Source: Rufibacter sediminis (lineage in GTDB: Bacteria; Bacteroidota; Bacteroidia; Cytophagales; Hymenobacteraceae). From it: a DNA stretch of 64,000 nt. The DNA lies in assembly GCF_014269285.1 (NCBI RefSeq), contig NZ_JACOAF010000004.1, positions 150,251-214,250 of the forward strand. The letters are read 5' to 3'. The notes under the pieces were generated by a model. The model ran no database searches. It was not told where the DNA came from and was given only the letters and a program-made list of their open reading frames with translations. The position numbers were made by a program, and so were the translations under genes. This document shows, in pieces, positions 1 through 8,904 of this stretch; positions within the stretch are counted from its first letter, which is position 1; the number at the start of each line of letters is the position of its first letter.

Positions 1-1454
1 GAATGGCCGTGGAGCAATCCAATCCGGCTCGTATCAAATTACGCGAGCGCCGTCTGGCTTTGATGAAAGAAGCCATGGATGCCTCGCCCGCTGACCGCCT
101 GAAACTGGCTTCCAACTACGCCAGCATCAGCAACTACTACAAATACTACATCGGGCAGAACGAAGGCATCAAGCGCATGAAAACGCTGGACAAGAAAGCC
201 GCTGAGGAGAAAGCCTTCCAGGAATGGGCCAACGGCAACGCTACTCGCAAAGGCCTGTACGGCACTGCCCTGGCCGATATCAACGCTTCTTACGCCGGGC
301 AGCGCACGTACAATCTGTCGTCCATTTACCGCTCCGAGGCCGCGTTGGCGCCGCAGTTAATCGCGCACGCCTATCAATACACGCCGCTGTACAACCTGCT
401 CAAAGCCGGCAATGCAGACAAAGCCAAACTGCAGGAACTGGTATCGGCGTACAAAGAGATGAACCAGGAGTTCTACGCGAGCTACGTGAAGTCCTCTGAC
501 CAGAAAATCTTCGCCGAGCTGATGCAGATGTACTACAACGATGTGCCCAAAGCGCAGCACGCCGACATCTTCAAAGACCTGACGGCTACCTACAAAGGCG
601 ATTTCAGAAAATGGGCCGCCGATGTGTACAGCAAATCCCTGCTTTCCTCGGAAGCCAAAGCCAACGCGTTTTTGGCCAATCCTACGCTAAAGACCCTGGA
701 AACGGACCCGGCGTTTAAGTTCATGCGCGCCGTGCAAACCAACTACCAGGACAACATTCTGCCCAAGCTGAACGAGTACAACGCCGCGTTGGGTAAGGCC
801 AACCGCCTGTACGTGGCTGGTCTGCGCGAAATGCACCCGGATAAAGTGTTCTATCCAGACGCCAACTCTACACTGCGTTTAAGCTACGGCACCGTGAAAG
901 ACTACGAGCCCAAAGACGGCGTACAGTATAAGTACTATACCACCATGCAGGGCATCGCGGAGAAAGAAGACCCTACCAACCCCGAGTTCGTGGTGCCCGC
1001 CAAATTGATGGAGTTGTACCGCAAGAAAGACTACGGCCGCTACGGACAGGACGGTGAGCTGCGCGTGGGCTTCATCACCAACAATGACATCACGGGCGGT
1101 AACTCCGGCTCGCCGGTCATCAACGGTCGCGGGGAACTGATCGGCCTGGCCTTCGACGGCAACTGGGAAGCCATGACCGGTGACCTGGTGTTTGACCCCG
1201 AGTACAAACGCTGCATCAACGTAGATATCAAGTACGTGCTCTTCGTGATGGATAAACTGGCCGGTGCCGGTCACCTGGTGAACGAGATGACGCTGGTGGA
1301 CAAAGGCAACCCCAACACCACCTTCAACCCCGCCATCAATGATGTGAAGATGGACGGCAAGGTAGAGGTGGAGACGCCGGAAGGCCAGATTAAAATCAAG
1401 AAGAAAAAGAACGAGACTAAAATCAAAAAGGAAACGAAGAAGCAAAAAAGCTAA
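1..1454 (+). CDS. S46 family dipeptidyl peptidase, C-terminal part (DPP7-like)
   Basis: The frame is open from the window edge, so the N-terminal third (including catalytic His and Asp) lies outside; S46 enzymes are usually about 700 residues and 483 are visible. The family is secreted or periplasmic and removes dipeptides from oligopeptides. The GGNSGSP motif with the nucleophilic Ser lies at visible residue 368 (codon 1104-1106), followed by LIGLAFDGNWEAM. The residue 18 after the Ser is Gly, the position known as 673 in Porphyromonas DPPs, where Gly marks DPP7 (hydrophobic P1) and Arg marks DPP11 (acidic P1). So DPP7-type specificity is inferred. The C-terminal 25 residues form an unusual Lys-rich tail. 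A strong terminator follows the stop codon. Confidence 0.93.
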   Translation, partial: MAVEQSNPARIKLRERRLALMKEAMDASPADRLKLASNYASISNYYKYYIGQNEGIKRMKTLDKKAAEEKAFQEWANGNATRKGLYGTALADINASYAGQRTYNLSSIYRSEAALAPQLIAHAYQYTPLYNLLKAGNADKAKLQELVSAYKEMNQEFYASYVKSSDQKIFAELMQMYYNDVPKAQHADIFKDLTATYKGDFRKWAADVYSKSLLSSEAKANAFLANPTLKTLETDPAFKFMRAVQTNYQDNILPKLNEYNAALGKANRLYVAGLREMHPDKVFYPDANSTLRLSYGTVKDYEPKDGVQYKYYTTMQGIAEKEDPTNPEFVVPAKLMELYRKKDYGRYGQDGELRVGFITNNDITGGNSGSPVINGRGELIGLAFDGNWEAMTGDLVFDPEYKRCINVDIKYVLFVMDKLAGAGHLVNEMTLVDKGNPNTTFNPAINDVKMDGKVEVETPEGQIKIKKKKNETKIKKETKKQKS

Positions 1455-1456
1455 GC

Positions 1457-1493
1457 CGTTTCTGGCCTCTTTTCTGAAAATAAACCCAAAACG
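1457..1493. repeat. GTTTTARGCC hairpin element, copy 1
   Basis: Imperfect palindrome of the family with half-site CGTTTTAGGCCTGTTTTC. It begins two bases after the S46 peptidase stop codon and runs into the terminator stem. Confidence 0.75.
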
Positions 1494-1521
1494 CCCGGAG
1501 AATTCCTCCGGGCGTTTTTTT
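1492..1521 (+). terminator. intrinsic terminator after S46 peptidase
   Basis: Perfect 9-bp GC-rich stem, CGCCCGGAG paired with CTCCGGGCG around a 5-nt loop, followed by seven T residues. Confidence 0.93.
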
Positions 1522-1578
1522 ATGGTTCATCACCTAGAAGGCTGCTCAAAGCACCATTTTCTCAGGGAATTAAAGGAG

Positions 1579-1614
1579 CGTTTTGAGCCTGTTTTCTGAA
1601 AAAAAGCCCAAAAC
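1579..1614. repeat. GTTTTARGCC hairpin element, copy 2
   Basis: CGTTTTGAGCCTGTTTTC, then AAAAA and GCCCAAAAC; the family core is clear, the right arm slightly degenerate. Confidence 0.75.
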
Positions 1615-1668
1615 TTGGGCCCAGACACTCGCAGATCCTCCAGAAACTCCGAGGTCTTGTTTCCCTTT

Positions 1669-1741
1669 CTGGCGCGAGTCTCCAGACTCGTGCCTACGGA
1701 TGCCGGGTAGTCTCCGGACTATCCTCGCTGCTCCGCAGCGA
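1669..1741. repeat. 73-bp triple-palindrome repeat, copy A
   Basis: Three consecutive small palindromes: GCGAGTCTCCAGACTCG, GTAGTCTCCGGACTATC and CGCTGCTCCGCAGCG. A second copy in the same orientation lies at 47863-47935 and differs at about 7 of 73 positions by eye. It resembles REP/BIME-type elements; no transposase is present nearby. Confidence 0.85.
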
Positions 1742-1913
1742 AAGTGGGGATGCGTGTGTTCTCCAAACTTCTGGTACTCACCTTTGTTTCGACCCCATCT
1801 GGAAAGCATATGGCATAATGTAATGAAGATTATTTTTTGAATTTTATACATATAAACTAGTACTTTGTAAATGGAAGTTCGTAGTAGAAGCATCGGTCCA
1901 TCTTCTTCTGCCT

Positions 1914-2750
1914 ATGCTCCAACTGCTACGCTACAGCTTAGTGCTGACCTTTTTATGTCCTTCTTTTTTCGCCCAAGGCCAAATCAATAACGCCGCCGTG
2001 GGAGCCAGAGCCGTCAGTCTGGGCGGAGCGGGAGTAACCTTGCCGGATGTCTGGGCCCTGAGCAACAATCCGGCGGGCATTGCGGCTTTGAAGCAGCTGG
2101 AGCTGGGTGCCTACGCCCACAACCGTTTTTCCCTGAAAGAGCTCACCACGGTAGGTTTGCTGGCCGTGTTCCCAACTGTCCGATGGGGCACCCTTGGGGT
2201 GGACGTGCAGCGGTTCGGGGGAGACTTGTACAATGAGCAGCGGCTGGGCATTGGTCTGGCGCACCAGTTGGGCGTAGTGCGCTTAGGTTTTAAGGCCGAT
2301 TTGCTGCAAGTAAGGGTAAAAGAGTGGGGCAGCCGCAAAGCCGTGGCGTTGAGCATGGGCCTCCAGTCTGAGGTGGTGCCGGGGCTCACGTTTGGGGCGC
2401 ACATCTACAACCTGAACCAAGCCAAACTCGCCGAATTTGAAGACGAACGGGTGCCTACCGTCATGAAAATCGGGTTGAGTTACCAGGCCGCCGCCAAAGT
2501 GCTGCTGGTGCTGGAAGCCGAAAAAGAACTGGAGTACCCCACGGCGGTCAAAGTCGGAATTGAGTACCAACTGCTCCCGTCGCTGCACCTGCGCACCGGG
2601 TTCAACACCGGCACCCGAGCCGGCACGGCCGGCGTAGAGGTCCGGTTCAAGCAGTTTCAGGTGGCCTATGCCCTGGGCGCGCAGCACCAGTTGGGCCTCA
2701 GTAATTACTTGTCGGTGGGGTATGTCCTGAAAAAAGAGCAGCAGCCATGA
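1914..2750 (+). CDS. PorV/PorQ-like outer-membrane beta-barrel protein
   Basis: The 278-residue product has an N-terminal signal peptide ending near FAQGQ. The motif VGARAVSLGGAGVTLPDVWALSNNPAGIA is typed here in parts: a GARA-x-S-LGGAG turn and a NNPAG box, both typical of the FadL-related PorV/PorQ family. The remainder is alternating amphipathic strands consistent with a barrel. PorV-type proteins work with the type IX secretion system, but many paralogues have unknown roles, so no T9SS function is claimed. Its stop overlaps the start of the next gene by 4 bp (ATGA), which suggests translational coupling. Confidence 0.75.
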   Translation: MLQLLRYSLVLTFLCPSFFAQGQINNAAVGARAVSLGGAGVTLPDVWALSNNPAGIAALKQLELGAYAHNRFSLKELTTVGLLAVFPTVRWGTLGVDVQRFGGDLYNEQRLGIGLAHQLGVVRLGFKADLLQVRVKEWGSRKAVALSMGLQSEVVPGLTFGAHIYNLNQAKLAEFEDERVPTVMKIGLSYQAAAKVLLVLEAEKELEYPTAVKVGIEYQLLPSLHLRTGFNTGTRAGTAGVEVRFKQFQVAYALGAQHQLGLSNYLSVGYVLKKEQQP

Positions 2751-4828
2751 GACGCTGTTTTGGGCTTGTTTTCCTGATACTGGGCTTAAAACAGGTGGCG
2801 AGTGCCCAGGAAGTGCCGCGCCCGGCCATAGATGTGGAGCTGTTGGTGCAGGAGCTCTTCGCGCAGCAGGACGATGAAAACACTGTCACGCACGAAGATA
2901 TGTACGAGACCCTGCTCCAGTACTACCGCCAGCCGCTGGACCTGAACCGCGCCTCCCGCGAGGAACTCCGCAGCCTTTTCCTCCTCTCCGAAGGCCAGAT
3001 TTCCGCGCTCCTCCAACATATTCAGGACAACGGCCGCCTAGTGAGTTTGTATGAACTGCAGGCCATTCCCGGGTTTGATTTGCTGAGCATCCGCAGGGTG
3101 TTGCCGTTCGTGACCATCCAATCGCTAGGACAGATAGGCCAACGACCTTGGCGCGAACGCCTGAAAAACGCCGATACCCATTCACTGCTTCTCCGCTACG
3201 ACCGCACGGTGCAGGAACGCCGCGGCTACACCCCGCCCGAGGGCCGGTCCACTACCCGTTACCTGGGTTCTCCGGATAAATTCCTTTTCCGCTATCGCCT
3301 CAGCCAGCCGCGCGATTTCAGCTTTGGCGTCACCGCCGAGAAAGACGCGGGCGAGGCGTTCACGTGGAACCCCGGCCAGCGGCGCTACGGCTTCGATTTT
3401 CTTTCGGCGCACGCCCAGCTGTATGACCGAGGTGCGTTCAAGACCATCGCCATGGGCGATTACCAGCTTCAGTTCGGACAGGGTTTGCTGCTGTCCAGCG
3501 GCCTGAGCGTGGGCAAAGGCAGCGAAACCATTACCACCGTTCGGCGCAGCCAACTGGGCATCCGGCCGCACACGTCTACCTTGGAGTCTAATTTCTTTAG
3601 AGGCGCCGCCGCTACCCATCGCTGGCGACGGCTGGAAACCACGCTTTTCTATTCCAACCGGCGGGTGGATGCCTCAGCCGGCGATGCCCTGGCGGAGGAT
3701 AGTACGTTGCTGGCACTGGGAGGCTTGCAGACCTCGGGCCTGCACCGCACCCCCACAGAACTGGCCAACCGGGAACGGGCGCGGGAGCAGGTGCTGGGCG
3801 GCGACGTCACGTACCGGAATCCAACGCAAACCTGGAGTCTGGGGCTTACGGCGGTGCGCACGTCCTTTGATGTGCCGCTTCAGCCGCGTCCGCAGCCGTA
3901 CAACCTGTTCGCGTTCAGCGGGAGCCGCAATACGGCGCTGGGGCTGCACTACAGCTATCTGTGGCAGAACTTCAATTTCTTCGGGGAAACGGCGCGGTCT
4001 GGTAACGGGGGCGTGGGCACGGTGAACGGCGCGCTGGCGAGTTTATCGGAGAAAGTGGAGGTGGCCCTGCTGTACCGTTATTATGCCCGCGATTTCCAGA
4101 CGTTGTACGGCGCGGCCTTCGGGGAGGCTAGTCGGAACCAGAACGAAAGCGGCCTGTACACGGGCCTGAAGCTGAAACTGAGCAACCGTTGGCAACTGAC
4201 CGGCTACTATGACCGCTTCGCTTTCCAGTGGCTCCGGTACCGCGTAGATGCGCCCTCTGCCGGGGAAGAGTACCTGCTGCGTCTCCAGTTCATGCCCTCC
4301 AAAACCACGCTGCTCTACGGCCAGTACCAATATGAGCGCAAAGCCCGCAACCAAACCGTACCCGGTGAAGCGTTACGGCAGGTCACCGATACGCACGCCC
4401 ACCGGTACCTGCTGCTCTTGGATGTGAGTCCGGTGCTTGGGTTCCGTTTCCGGTCCAGGGTGCAGGCCAGCCGTTTCCGGCAAAACGGCCCCCGCCGTAC
4501 GGGCTTTTTCGCGGCCCAGGATGTGAGTTGGGAGCGCCGGAATACCCGCCTCAGCACCCGGTACGCCCTCTTTGACACCGATGATTACGACACCCGCCTC
4601 TACGTGCCCGAACAGGATGTGCTGTACGCCTTTTCCATTCCGGTCTTCACCGGCCGAGGCACCCACGTGTACGTCCTGTTACAACAGCGTTTCTCCCTCC
4701 ACCTGGATTTCTGGTTCAAGCTCAGCCACACCCACTACCGGGGGCAAAACACCGTCAGCTCTGGCCTGGAGCAGATTCAAGGCCCCCAACGCACCGATGT
4801 GCGGGTGCAAGCCCGCTATCGTTTCTGA
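2747..4828 (+). CDS. helix-hairpin-helix outer-membrane protein
   Basis: The product has 693 residues. A signal peptide (residues 1-20) is followed by an acidic segment and a ComEA-like HhH region at about residues 60-125 (LDLNRASREELRSLF, then LYELQAIPGFDLLSIRRV). The C-terminal 550 residues are aromatic-rich alternating strands ending in F, consistent with a large outer-membrane barrel. This architecture recurs in Bacteroidota, but the role is not known to me. DNA binding by the HhH part is possible but unproven. The start is fixed by the ATGA overlap with the upstream gene. Unusually, the codons for the signal peptide coincide with a copy of the intergenic hairpin repeat (2755-2794), and the last codons run into another copy. 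Confidence 0.8.
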   Translation: MRRCFGLVFLILGLKQVASAQEVPRPAIDVELLVQELFAQQDDENTVTHEDMYETLLQYYRQPLDLNRASREELRSLFLLSEGQISALLQHIQDNGRLVSLYELQAIPGFDLLSIRRVLPFVTIQSLGQIGQRPWRERLKNADTHSLLLRYDRTVQERRGYTPPEGRSTTRYLGSPDKFLFRYRLSQPRDFSFGVTAEKDAGEAFTWNPGQRRYGFDFLSAHAQLYDRGAFKTIAMGDYQLQFGQGLLLSSGLSVGKGSETITTVRRSQLGIRPHTSTLESNFFRGAAATHRWRRLETTLFYSNRRVDASAGDALAEDSTLLALGGLQTSGLHRTPTELANRERAREQVLGGDVTYRNPTQTWSLGLTAVRTSFDVPLQPRPQPYNLFAFSGSRNTALGLHYSYLWQNFNFFGETARSGNGGVGTVNGALASLSEKVEVALLYRYYARDFQTLYGAAFGEASRNQNESGLYTGLKLKLSNRWQLTGYYDRFAFQWLRYRVDAPSAGEEYLLRLQFMPSKTTLLYGQYQYERKARNQTVPGEALRQVTDTHAHRYLLLLDVSPVLGFRFRSRVQASRFRQNGPRRTGFFAAQDVSWERRNTRLSTRYALFDTDDYDTRLYVPEQDVLYAFSIPVFTGRGTHVYVLLQQRFSLHLDFWFKLSHTHYRGQNTVSSGLEQIQGPQRTDVRVQARYRF
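2755..2794. repeat. GTTTTARGCC hairpin element, copy 3, inside a signal-peptide coding region
   Basis: CTGTTTTGGGC on the left pairs with GGGCTTAAAACAG on the right, with GTTTTCCTGATA in the centre, matching the family layout. It lies within codons 3-16 of the HhH protein and supplies the hydrophobic core of its signal peptide. Confidence 0.7.
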
Positions 4829-4857
4829 CCTGTTTTCAGGAAACGAGGACCAAAACG
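4820..4857. repeat. GTTTTARGCC hairpin element, copy 4
   Basis: CGTTTCTGACCTGTTTTC followed by a degenerate right arm ending CCAAAACG. The TGA stop of the HhH protein lies inside the left arm. Confidence 0.7.
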
Positions 4858-4879
4858 GGTTTTAGGAAGGGGGAAGTGT

Positions 4880-5107
4880 TTAGGGAAGCATCTGTGGAGT
4901 GCCCGCCACAAACTCCTGCCGCGGAAAAGGAGCGGGACTGTAAGTAAAGGTGGCGTGATGCTGGTTTGTCAAAGGCGTACACTGAAATTCGCAGGAAGGC
5001 ATGAGGCTCGCCAGTATAAGCGTGTACAGCAACGTAAAGCAGAGGACAGATAGCTGGTTTGGGAGAGAAGGCACATGCTTAAGAGCATGGTTTTTTTTAC
5101 CTTCCAA
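4880..5107 (-). pseudogene. collapsed duplicate of the neighbouring GT-C-like membrane protein
   Basis: A 75-codon frame. Residues from about 23 (FTLLYTLILASLMPSCEF) match the first membrane segment of the 526-residue neighbour ([18 protein letters not shown]), 10 of 18 identical. The C-terminal RQEFVAGTPQMLP matches that neighbour's C-terminus ([13 protein letters not shown]). The roughly 450 residues between are missing, yet the frame is intact. The simplest reading is a tandem duplicate reduced by one large in-frame deletion. It lies 8 bp downstream of the intact copy on the same strand. Whether the remnant peptide is made is unknown. Confidence 0.6.
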
Positions 5108-5115
5108 CTATGCTC

Positions 5116-6696
5116 TTAGGGTAAGTGAACGGTTGAAGCCAACTCTACTGGGGTGCCTGCTACAAAATACGAAGTAGGTAAGGGCTGTGGGTCAACTTGG
5201 TAAAGATAGATACTTAAAGATTGAGGCAGGGCTACAATTTGGTTTCGGTCAAATGATTTCAGGTGTTTAACACGAAAAGGGAAATGCTCAATGGCAATTT
5301 TTCTGGCAGAAATTAGAATGATACTTTTTTGTGTTTCTTGGGCCAATGTTCTAGCCCATTGCAAGTGTTGATAGGGGGTGAGTTTATTATCAATACTTGG
5401 GTCTAACTCATAGAAAGTAGTATATCCTCCTCTATATAAATTATAAATCGGTTTCCCTAAATAAGCTCCTGTAGTGGAAGAGGTAAACTCTTGCGTAGTG
5501 GCCAGAAAATAGTTGGGATAATATTTCTGAAGGAAGCTGGCAGATTCTTTTCCCGGATAAAAAGAATGTTTGTAATCCATGCTAACGGCATACAGGCCTG
5601 CTAAAAACTGCGTGAAGGTTGCTCCCAGAAGCAGATAATGCAAGGCTCGGGTTTGCCAATTAAAGGAAGGTCCAGATTTAAGGTTTAAGCTTGAAGTGAA
5701 CGGAATGTAGTGGGTAGCTACCCAGAATAGAGCTACTGTAAACAGAAAGAAGTGAGCGTGATGGCGCAGTGATAATTCAAACCGAAAAGCAAAGAAGTAG
5801 AACAGCGCAATAAATAACAGGGTAAGAGCTGCAAAGAGCTTTTTAGGCTTAAATAACACAAAGATCAGAACTGACAAAAGTAATGAAAGGGGAATCTCAT
5901 ATTTGGTTCTTAGAAAAGAGGTATTCCAAAAATCAAACGTAAACTCCGGAACGGGGAAAAAGGCTTGCCAGATTCGGGTGCAGGCCTGCTGGAACTTATA
6001 AGGGTCCCACAGATGCGGATGCGCAAACCCAAGCGTATGCGTAATGCTCCAGAAGGAGAAGCCGCATCCAAGTATCCAGAGCGAAATACCAAATACTAAT
6101 TTTCTTGAGCTAATATTTTGATGATATGGAATGTTATCCCAGAGTCTGAACTTCTCTGAGAATAAAAACAAGCCCATAATTCCTGAGAAGTACAAGCCAA
6201 ACAGGTGTGTTTGGGCGTTAAGTACTAATAGTAAGATATAAAGGTACCAATGAGAAAAGCGCTTTGGGTAAAAGGCGCAAATCATAAATAATGTGAACAG
6301 CTCTGGGGCATACAACCGGCTGATCATTCCATATTCGAACAAGCCATAATATCCAAAGCAAAAGAGAAGCCTTATGATACGGTGAAAAGGTGCATGCCGC
6401 AGAAAAACAAAGACAAAGCCAACAGAAAAAAAGAAATGAGTGATTTTAAGGGCTTGTAGGTTATCTGTAAACCGAGTGATTACAAACAGCAAGCTATACC
6501 AAAGATTAGGGTGGCCTTCAAATCTTTTGTTGTAAAGGAGATCGCTATAGGAGTCACTGTATAGAGCTAAAAGCCAAGGTTCCGTTTCGTCCACCCATAG
6601 TTCATGAAAGGGAAGAAGATATGCTAATAGTAAAGCATAAACCAAGGTGAAAACCAAGGCAAAAGAGTTATCGCTCAGGCGCAGACTACTTTTCAT
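5116..6696 (-). CDS. multi-pass membrane protein, GT-C glycosyltransferase-like
   Basis: The product has 526 residues with about ten hydrophobic segments. After the first segment comes [15 protein letters not shown] and then [14 protein letters not shown]. An acidic pair in the first large loop is a hallmark of polyprenyl-phosphate-dependent GT-C enzymes (GT39/GT83-like). A soluble tail of about 130 residues follows the last segment. A role in adding sugar to lipid or protein acceptors is inferred, with unknown substrate. The ATG overlaps the end of the upstream oxidoreductase gene by 11 bp, so the two are probably co-transcribed and linked in function. Confidence 0.6.
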   Translation of the reverse strand: MKSSLRLSDNSFALVFTLVYALLLAYLLPFHELWVDETEPWLLALYSDSYSDLLYNKRFEGHPNLWYSLLFVITRFTDNLQALKITHFFFSVGFVFVFLRHAPFHRIIRLLFCFGYYGLFEYGMISRLYAPELFTLFMICAFYPKRFSHWYLYILLLVLNAQTHLFGLYFSGIMGLFLFSEKFRLWDNIPYHQNISSRKLVFGISLWILGCGFSFWSITHTLGFAHPHLWDPYKFQQACTRIWQAFFPVPEFTFDFWNTSFLRTKYEIPLSLLLSVLIFVLFKPKKLFAALTLLFIALFYFFAFRFELSLRHHAHFFLFTVALFWVATHYIPFTSSLNLKSGPSFNWQTRALHYLLLGATFTQFLAGLYAVSMDYKHSFYPGKESASFLQKYYPNYFLATTQEFTSSTTGAYLGKPIYNLYRGGYTTFYELDPSIDNKLTPYQHLQWARTLAQETQKSIILISARKIAIEHFPFRVKHLKSFDRNQIVALPQSLSIYLYQVDPQPLPTSYFVAGTPVELASTVHLP

Positions 6697-8269
6697 GGGT
6701 TGACTGTTCGTGGTACTCCTGTTCGGTGTTCACTTCCCAAAGATTTGCTTTGTCGGTTCTGCCGGCGGCAATGTTTTCCACGGCCAGCATGGCGGTAAGC
6801 ATGGAATGGTCCTGGTTGTTGTACTTGTGCATGCCGTTTCGGCCCACCAGAAACAGGTTCTCAATGCTGTCCAGAAAGGCTTGCACCTGAGGGAACTCGT
6901 TATAAGAACCGAAGTAGGCGGGGTACGCCTTGGGCATTTTGACTACGGTGCCGTCAATGACCTGATCGGCGGAAATGATGCCTAATTTATCCAACTCTTC
7001 AATGGCTAGTTGCTGCAAATCGGCTTCTGACATGTGCCATAGGGCATCTTCTTCCTGGCAGAAGTACTCCACACCCAACCAGACTTTATCGGGATCGGTG
7101 ACCAGGTAGGGGCTCCAGTTGTTGAAGAGTTGCAGGCGACCGGCCTGCACATCGGGTTCCTGGATGTAAATCCAGTTGTCCTGGATCAGGTGATGGTCCT
7201 GCGTCTGGATAGCTAGTTTGTGCAAGAGTAAACCCACGGATATAAAATTCCGGTAGGGGAGGTGTTCTGCAATCTCCCGCACCTCGGCGGGTACCACGTC
7301 ACCTAAGGCCCGGACCAGGCTCCGGATGGGCATGGTGGAAATCACGTAGGCAGGTTCTATCTGGTGCGTGGCCCCGGTGGAGACTTCCTGAATAGTGGCC
7401 GAGGTGATTTTGTTTTCTCGTACCTCCAAGCCCACTACTTTCTGCTGCATGTGCACCTCGCCACCACGTTCTTGGATCTGGCGAGTAACGACTTCCCACA
7501 GGTGCCCCGGGCCTAGCTTAGGGTACAGGAACTGCTCAATCAAAGAGGTTTCTGTTTTCTTCTGGGTGAAATCGGCCGAAGGCGAAAAGAACTGTTGCCG
7601 CAGAAAGTGTTTCACCGCCTGCGTGATGGATAAGGCTTTGATGCGCTGCGCGCCCCACTCGGCACTGATCTGCTGACAGGGTACGCCCCACACTTTCTCT
7701 GTGTAGGCCTTGAAGAAGGTCTGGTACAAATGCTTGCCAAACCGATTGATAAAGAACTCCTCCAGGTTTTTTTCTTCCGGAATAGGGCGTACCACCTGCT
7801 TCAGGTAACTGAACACCGCCTTGGTGGACCAGCCTATGCCTAACTGGGAAAGGGTGCCCAGCGAAAACGACAGCGGGTAGTCAAAGAACTTCCGCCGAAA
7901 GAAAATACGTGACTTCCGCTGGCGCAACAGCATGACATTGTCTCCCGCTATTGGGTCCGCGGCCGAAACCATAGGAATGGATCTGCTTTTCCCTTGGTAG
8001 TTCAGAGCCCCGATGGTCTGTCCCGGTTCTAGCTGCAGCGGCAGGATAGAGAGCCACCAGTCCATCACCCGGTCAGATTTGGAGAAAAAACGATGCCCCC
8101 CAATGTCCATGCGGTTGCCTTTGTAGTTGATGGTAGCGGAGATACCACCAATCCGGTCCGTGGCTTCCACCACGTAGGGATGCACTTGGGTCTGTTGCAG
8201 AAATTCATGGGCAGCCGTTAAGCCAGCCGGACCAGCTCCAATGATGAGAGCTGTAGGGAGAGATGACAT
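6686..8269 (-). CDS. FAD-dependent NAD(P)-binding amine-oxidase-like protein
   Basis: The product has 527 residues. The N-terminal dinucleotide-binding motif [14 protein letters not shown] is followed by the second FAD contact [10 protein letters not shown] and [18 protein letters not shown]-terminal FAD motif, [19 protein letters not shown], fits the protoporphyrinogen-oxidase/UDP-galactopyranose-mutase-like superfamily. The GGHRFFSK box is common in FAD proteins found with membrane glycosyltransferases, so a role in lipid-linked sugar or polyprenol metabolism is plausible. The substrate cannot be read from sequence. It is the first gene of a two-gene minus-strand unit, and the 640 bp upstream are gene-free. 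Confidence 0.75.
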   Translation of the reverse strand: MSSLPTALIIGAGPAGLTAAHEFLQQTQVHPYVVEATDRIGGISATINYKGNRMDIGGHRFFSKSDRVMDWWLSILPLQLEPGQTIGALNYQGKSRSIPMVSAADPIAGDNVMLLRQRKSRIFFRRKFFDYPLSFSLGTLSQLGIGWSTKAVFSYLKQVVRPIPEEKNLEEFFINRFGKHLYQTFFKAYTEKVWGVPCQQISAEWGAQRIKALSITQAVKHFLRQQFFSPSADFTQKKTETSLIEQFLYPKLGPGHLWEVVTRQIQERGGEVHMQQKVVGLEVRENKITSATIQEVSTGATHQIEPAYVISTMPIRSLVRALGDVVPAEVREIAEHLPYRNFISVGLLLHKLAIQTQDHHLIQDNWIYIQEPDVQAGRLQLFNNWSPYLVTDPDKVWLGVEYFCQEEDALWHMSEADLQQLAIEELDKLGIISADQVIDGTVVKMPKAYPAYFGSYNEFPQVQAFLDSIENLFLVGRNGMHKYNNQDHSMLTAMLAVENIAAGRTDKANLWEVNTEQEYHEQSTHEK

Positions 8270-8407
8270 AGAAGCAGTATAAGCTTCTCAAAGATAAGGC
8301 GCAAAAGGGGTTCTGCCAAAGTTGTCAAAATGTATGCACCGCCAGAAGAAAGAGCAAGAGCACAGGAAGGGCGCCGTGCTTCTTGGCCTAATAGAACTAA
8401 TTGATCC

Positions 8408-8444
8408 CGTTTAGGGCCTGTTTTCGGGGAAATAGCCTCTAAAT
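8408..8444. repeat. GTTTTARGCC hairpin element, copy 5 (degenerate)
   Basis: CGTTTAGGGCCTGTTTTC left arm, with right arm GCCTCTAAAT weakly complementary. Confidence 0.55.
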
Positions 8445-8850
8445 AGAGCGGATGTGTTCACTGAATTAGCGCTCATACTGCTGCAACGCGTGGTGATCTG
8501 GCCTGATCTCCGACTGATGAGGCGGCCCTGTCACCCATTCCAGATGGTAGCACTTCAGAAACACCGCTTCCGTTTCTTGCATTTGCGTTAGCTCTGGGAC
8601 TTGGCTCCGGCAAGAGAAATCCCGGCCGGTGCACGACTTCCTGCTTCGGCACGCCTCCTAGACCGTTCAGGCGAAGCGGCCCGGCATAGCGCTGGGGAAG
8701 TAGTTGGGGAGGGGCTTGGAATGAGAGGAATACCAGTGCTATCATGGCGCCAGGGGTTCTGCTGGAGTGCTTGGCGTGTAGGCTGTGGGAGAGGAGGTGC
8801 AGGAAGTAGTTCGAGCTACATGTACTGGAAAACAGAAGCTCATCCGATAG

Positions 8851-8888
8851 CGTTTCAGGCCTGTTTTCCAGAAAACAGGCCTGAAACG
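8851..8888. repeat. GTTTTARGCC hairpin element, copy 6, perfect palindrome
   Basis: CGTTTCAGGCCTGTTTTC, a two-base centre CA, then the exact reverse complement GAAAACAGGCCTGAAACG. It lies 16 bp beyond the stop of the minus-strand acetyltransferase and is the best-preserved copy in the window. Confidence 0.95.
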
Positions 8889-8904
8889 AACATCCTTGTG
8901 AAAG

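Larger units (their letters stand above)
1455..1913. other. intergenic region, repeats and terminator only
   Basis: This 459-bp spacer holds two copies of the GTTTTARGCC hairpin family, an intrinsic terminator and a 73-bp triple-palindrome repeat. The rest, about 1742-1913, turns AT-rich toward the next gene. A GTACTTTG at about 1860 resembles the Bacteroidota -7 box TAnnTTTG in 7 of 8 positions. No convincing gene is seen in either strand. Confidence 0.7.
8270..8904. other. intergenic region with hairpin elements and a possible tiny ORF
   Basis: No clear gene. It holds two hairpin-family copies (8408-8444 and 8851-8888). A 38-codon minus-strand frame at 8466-8582 begins MQETEAVFLKCYHLEWVTG and has codon usage that looks coding, but I recognise no relative; it may be a gene fragment. 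The stretch around 8600-8740 is GC-rich and reads as a decayed sequence. Confidence 0.5.

Noticed and set aside
1570..1893. 107-codon minus-strand frame after the S46 peptidase
   Set aside because: It covers a hairpin element and the triple-palindrome repeat; the translation is repeat-derived.
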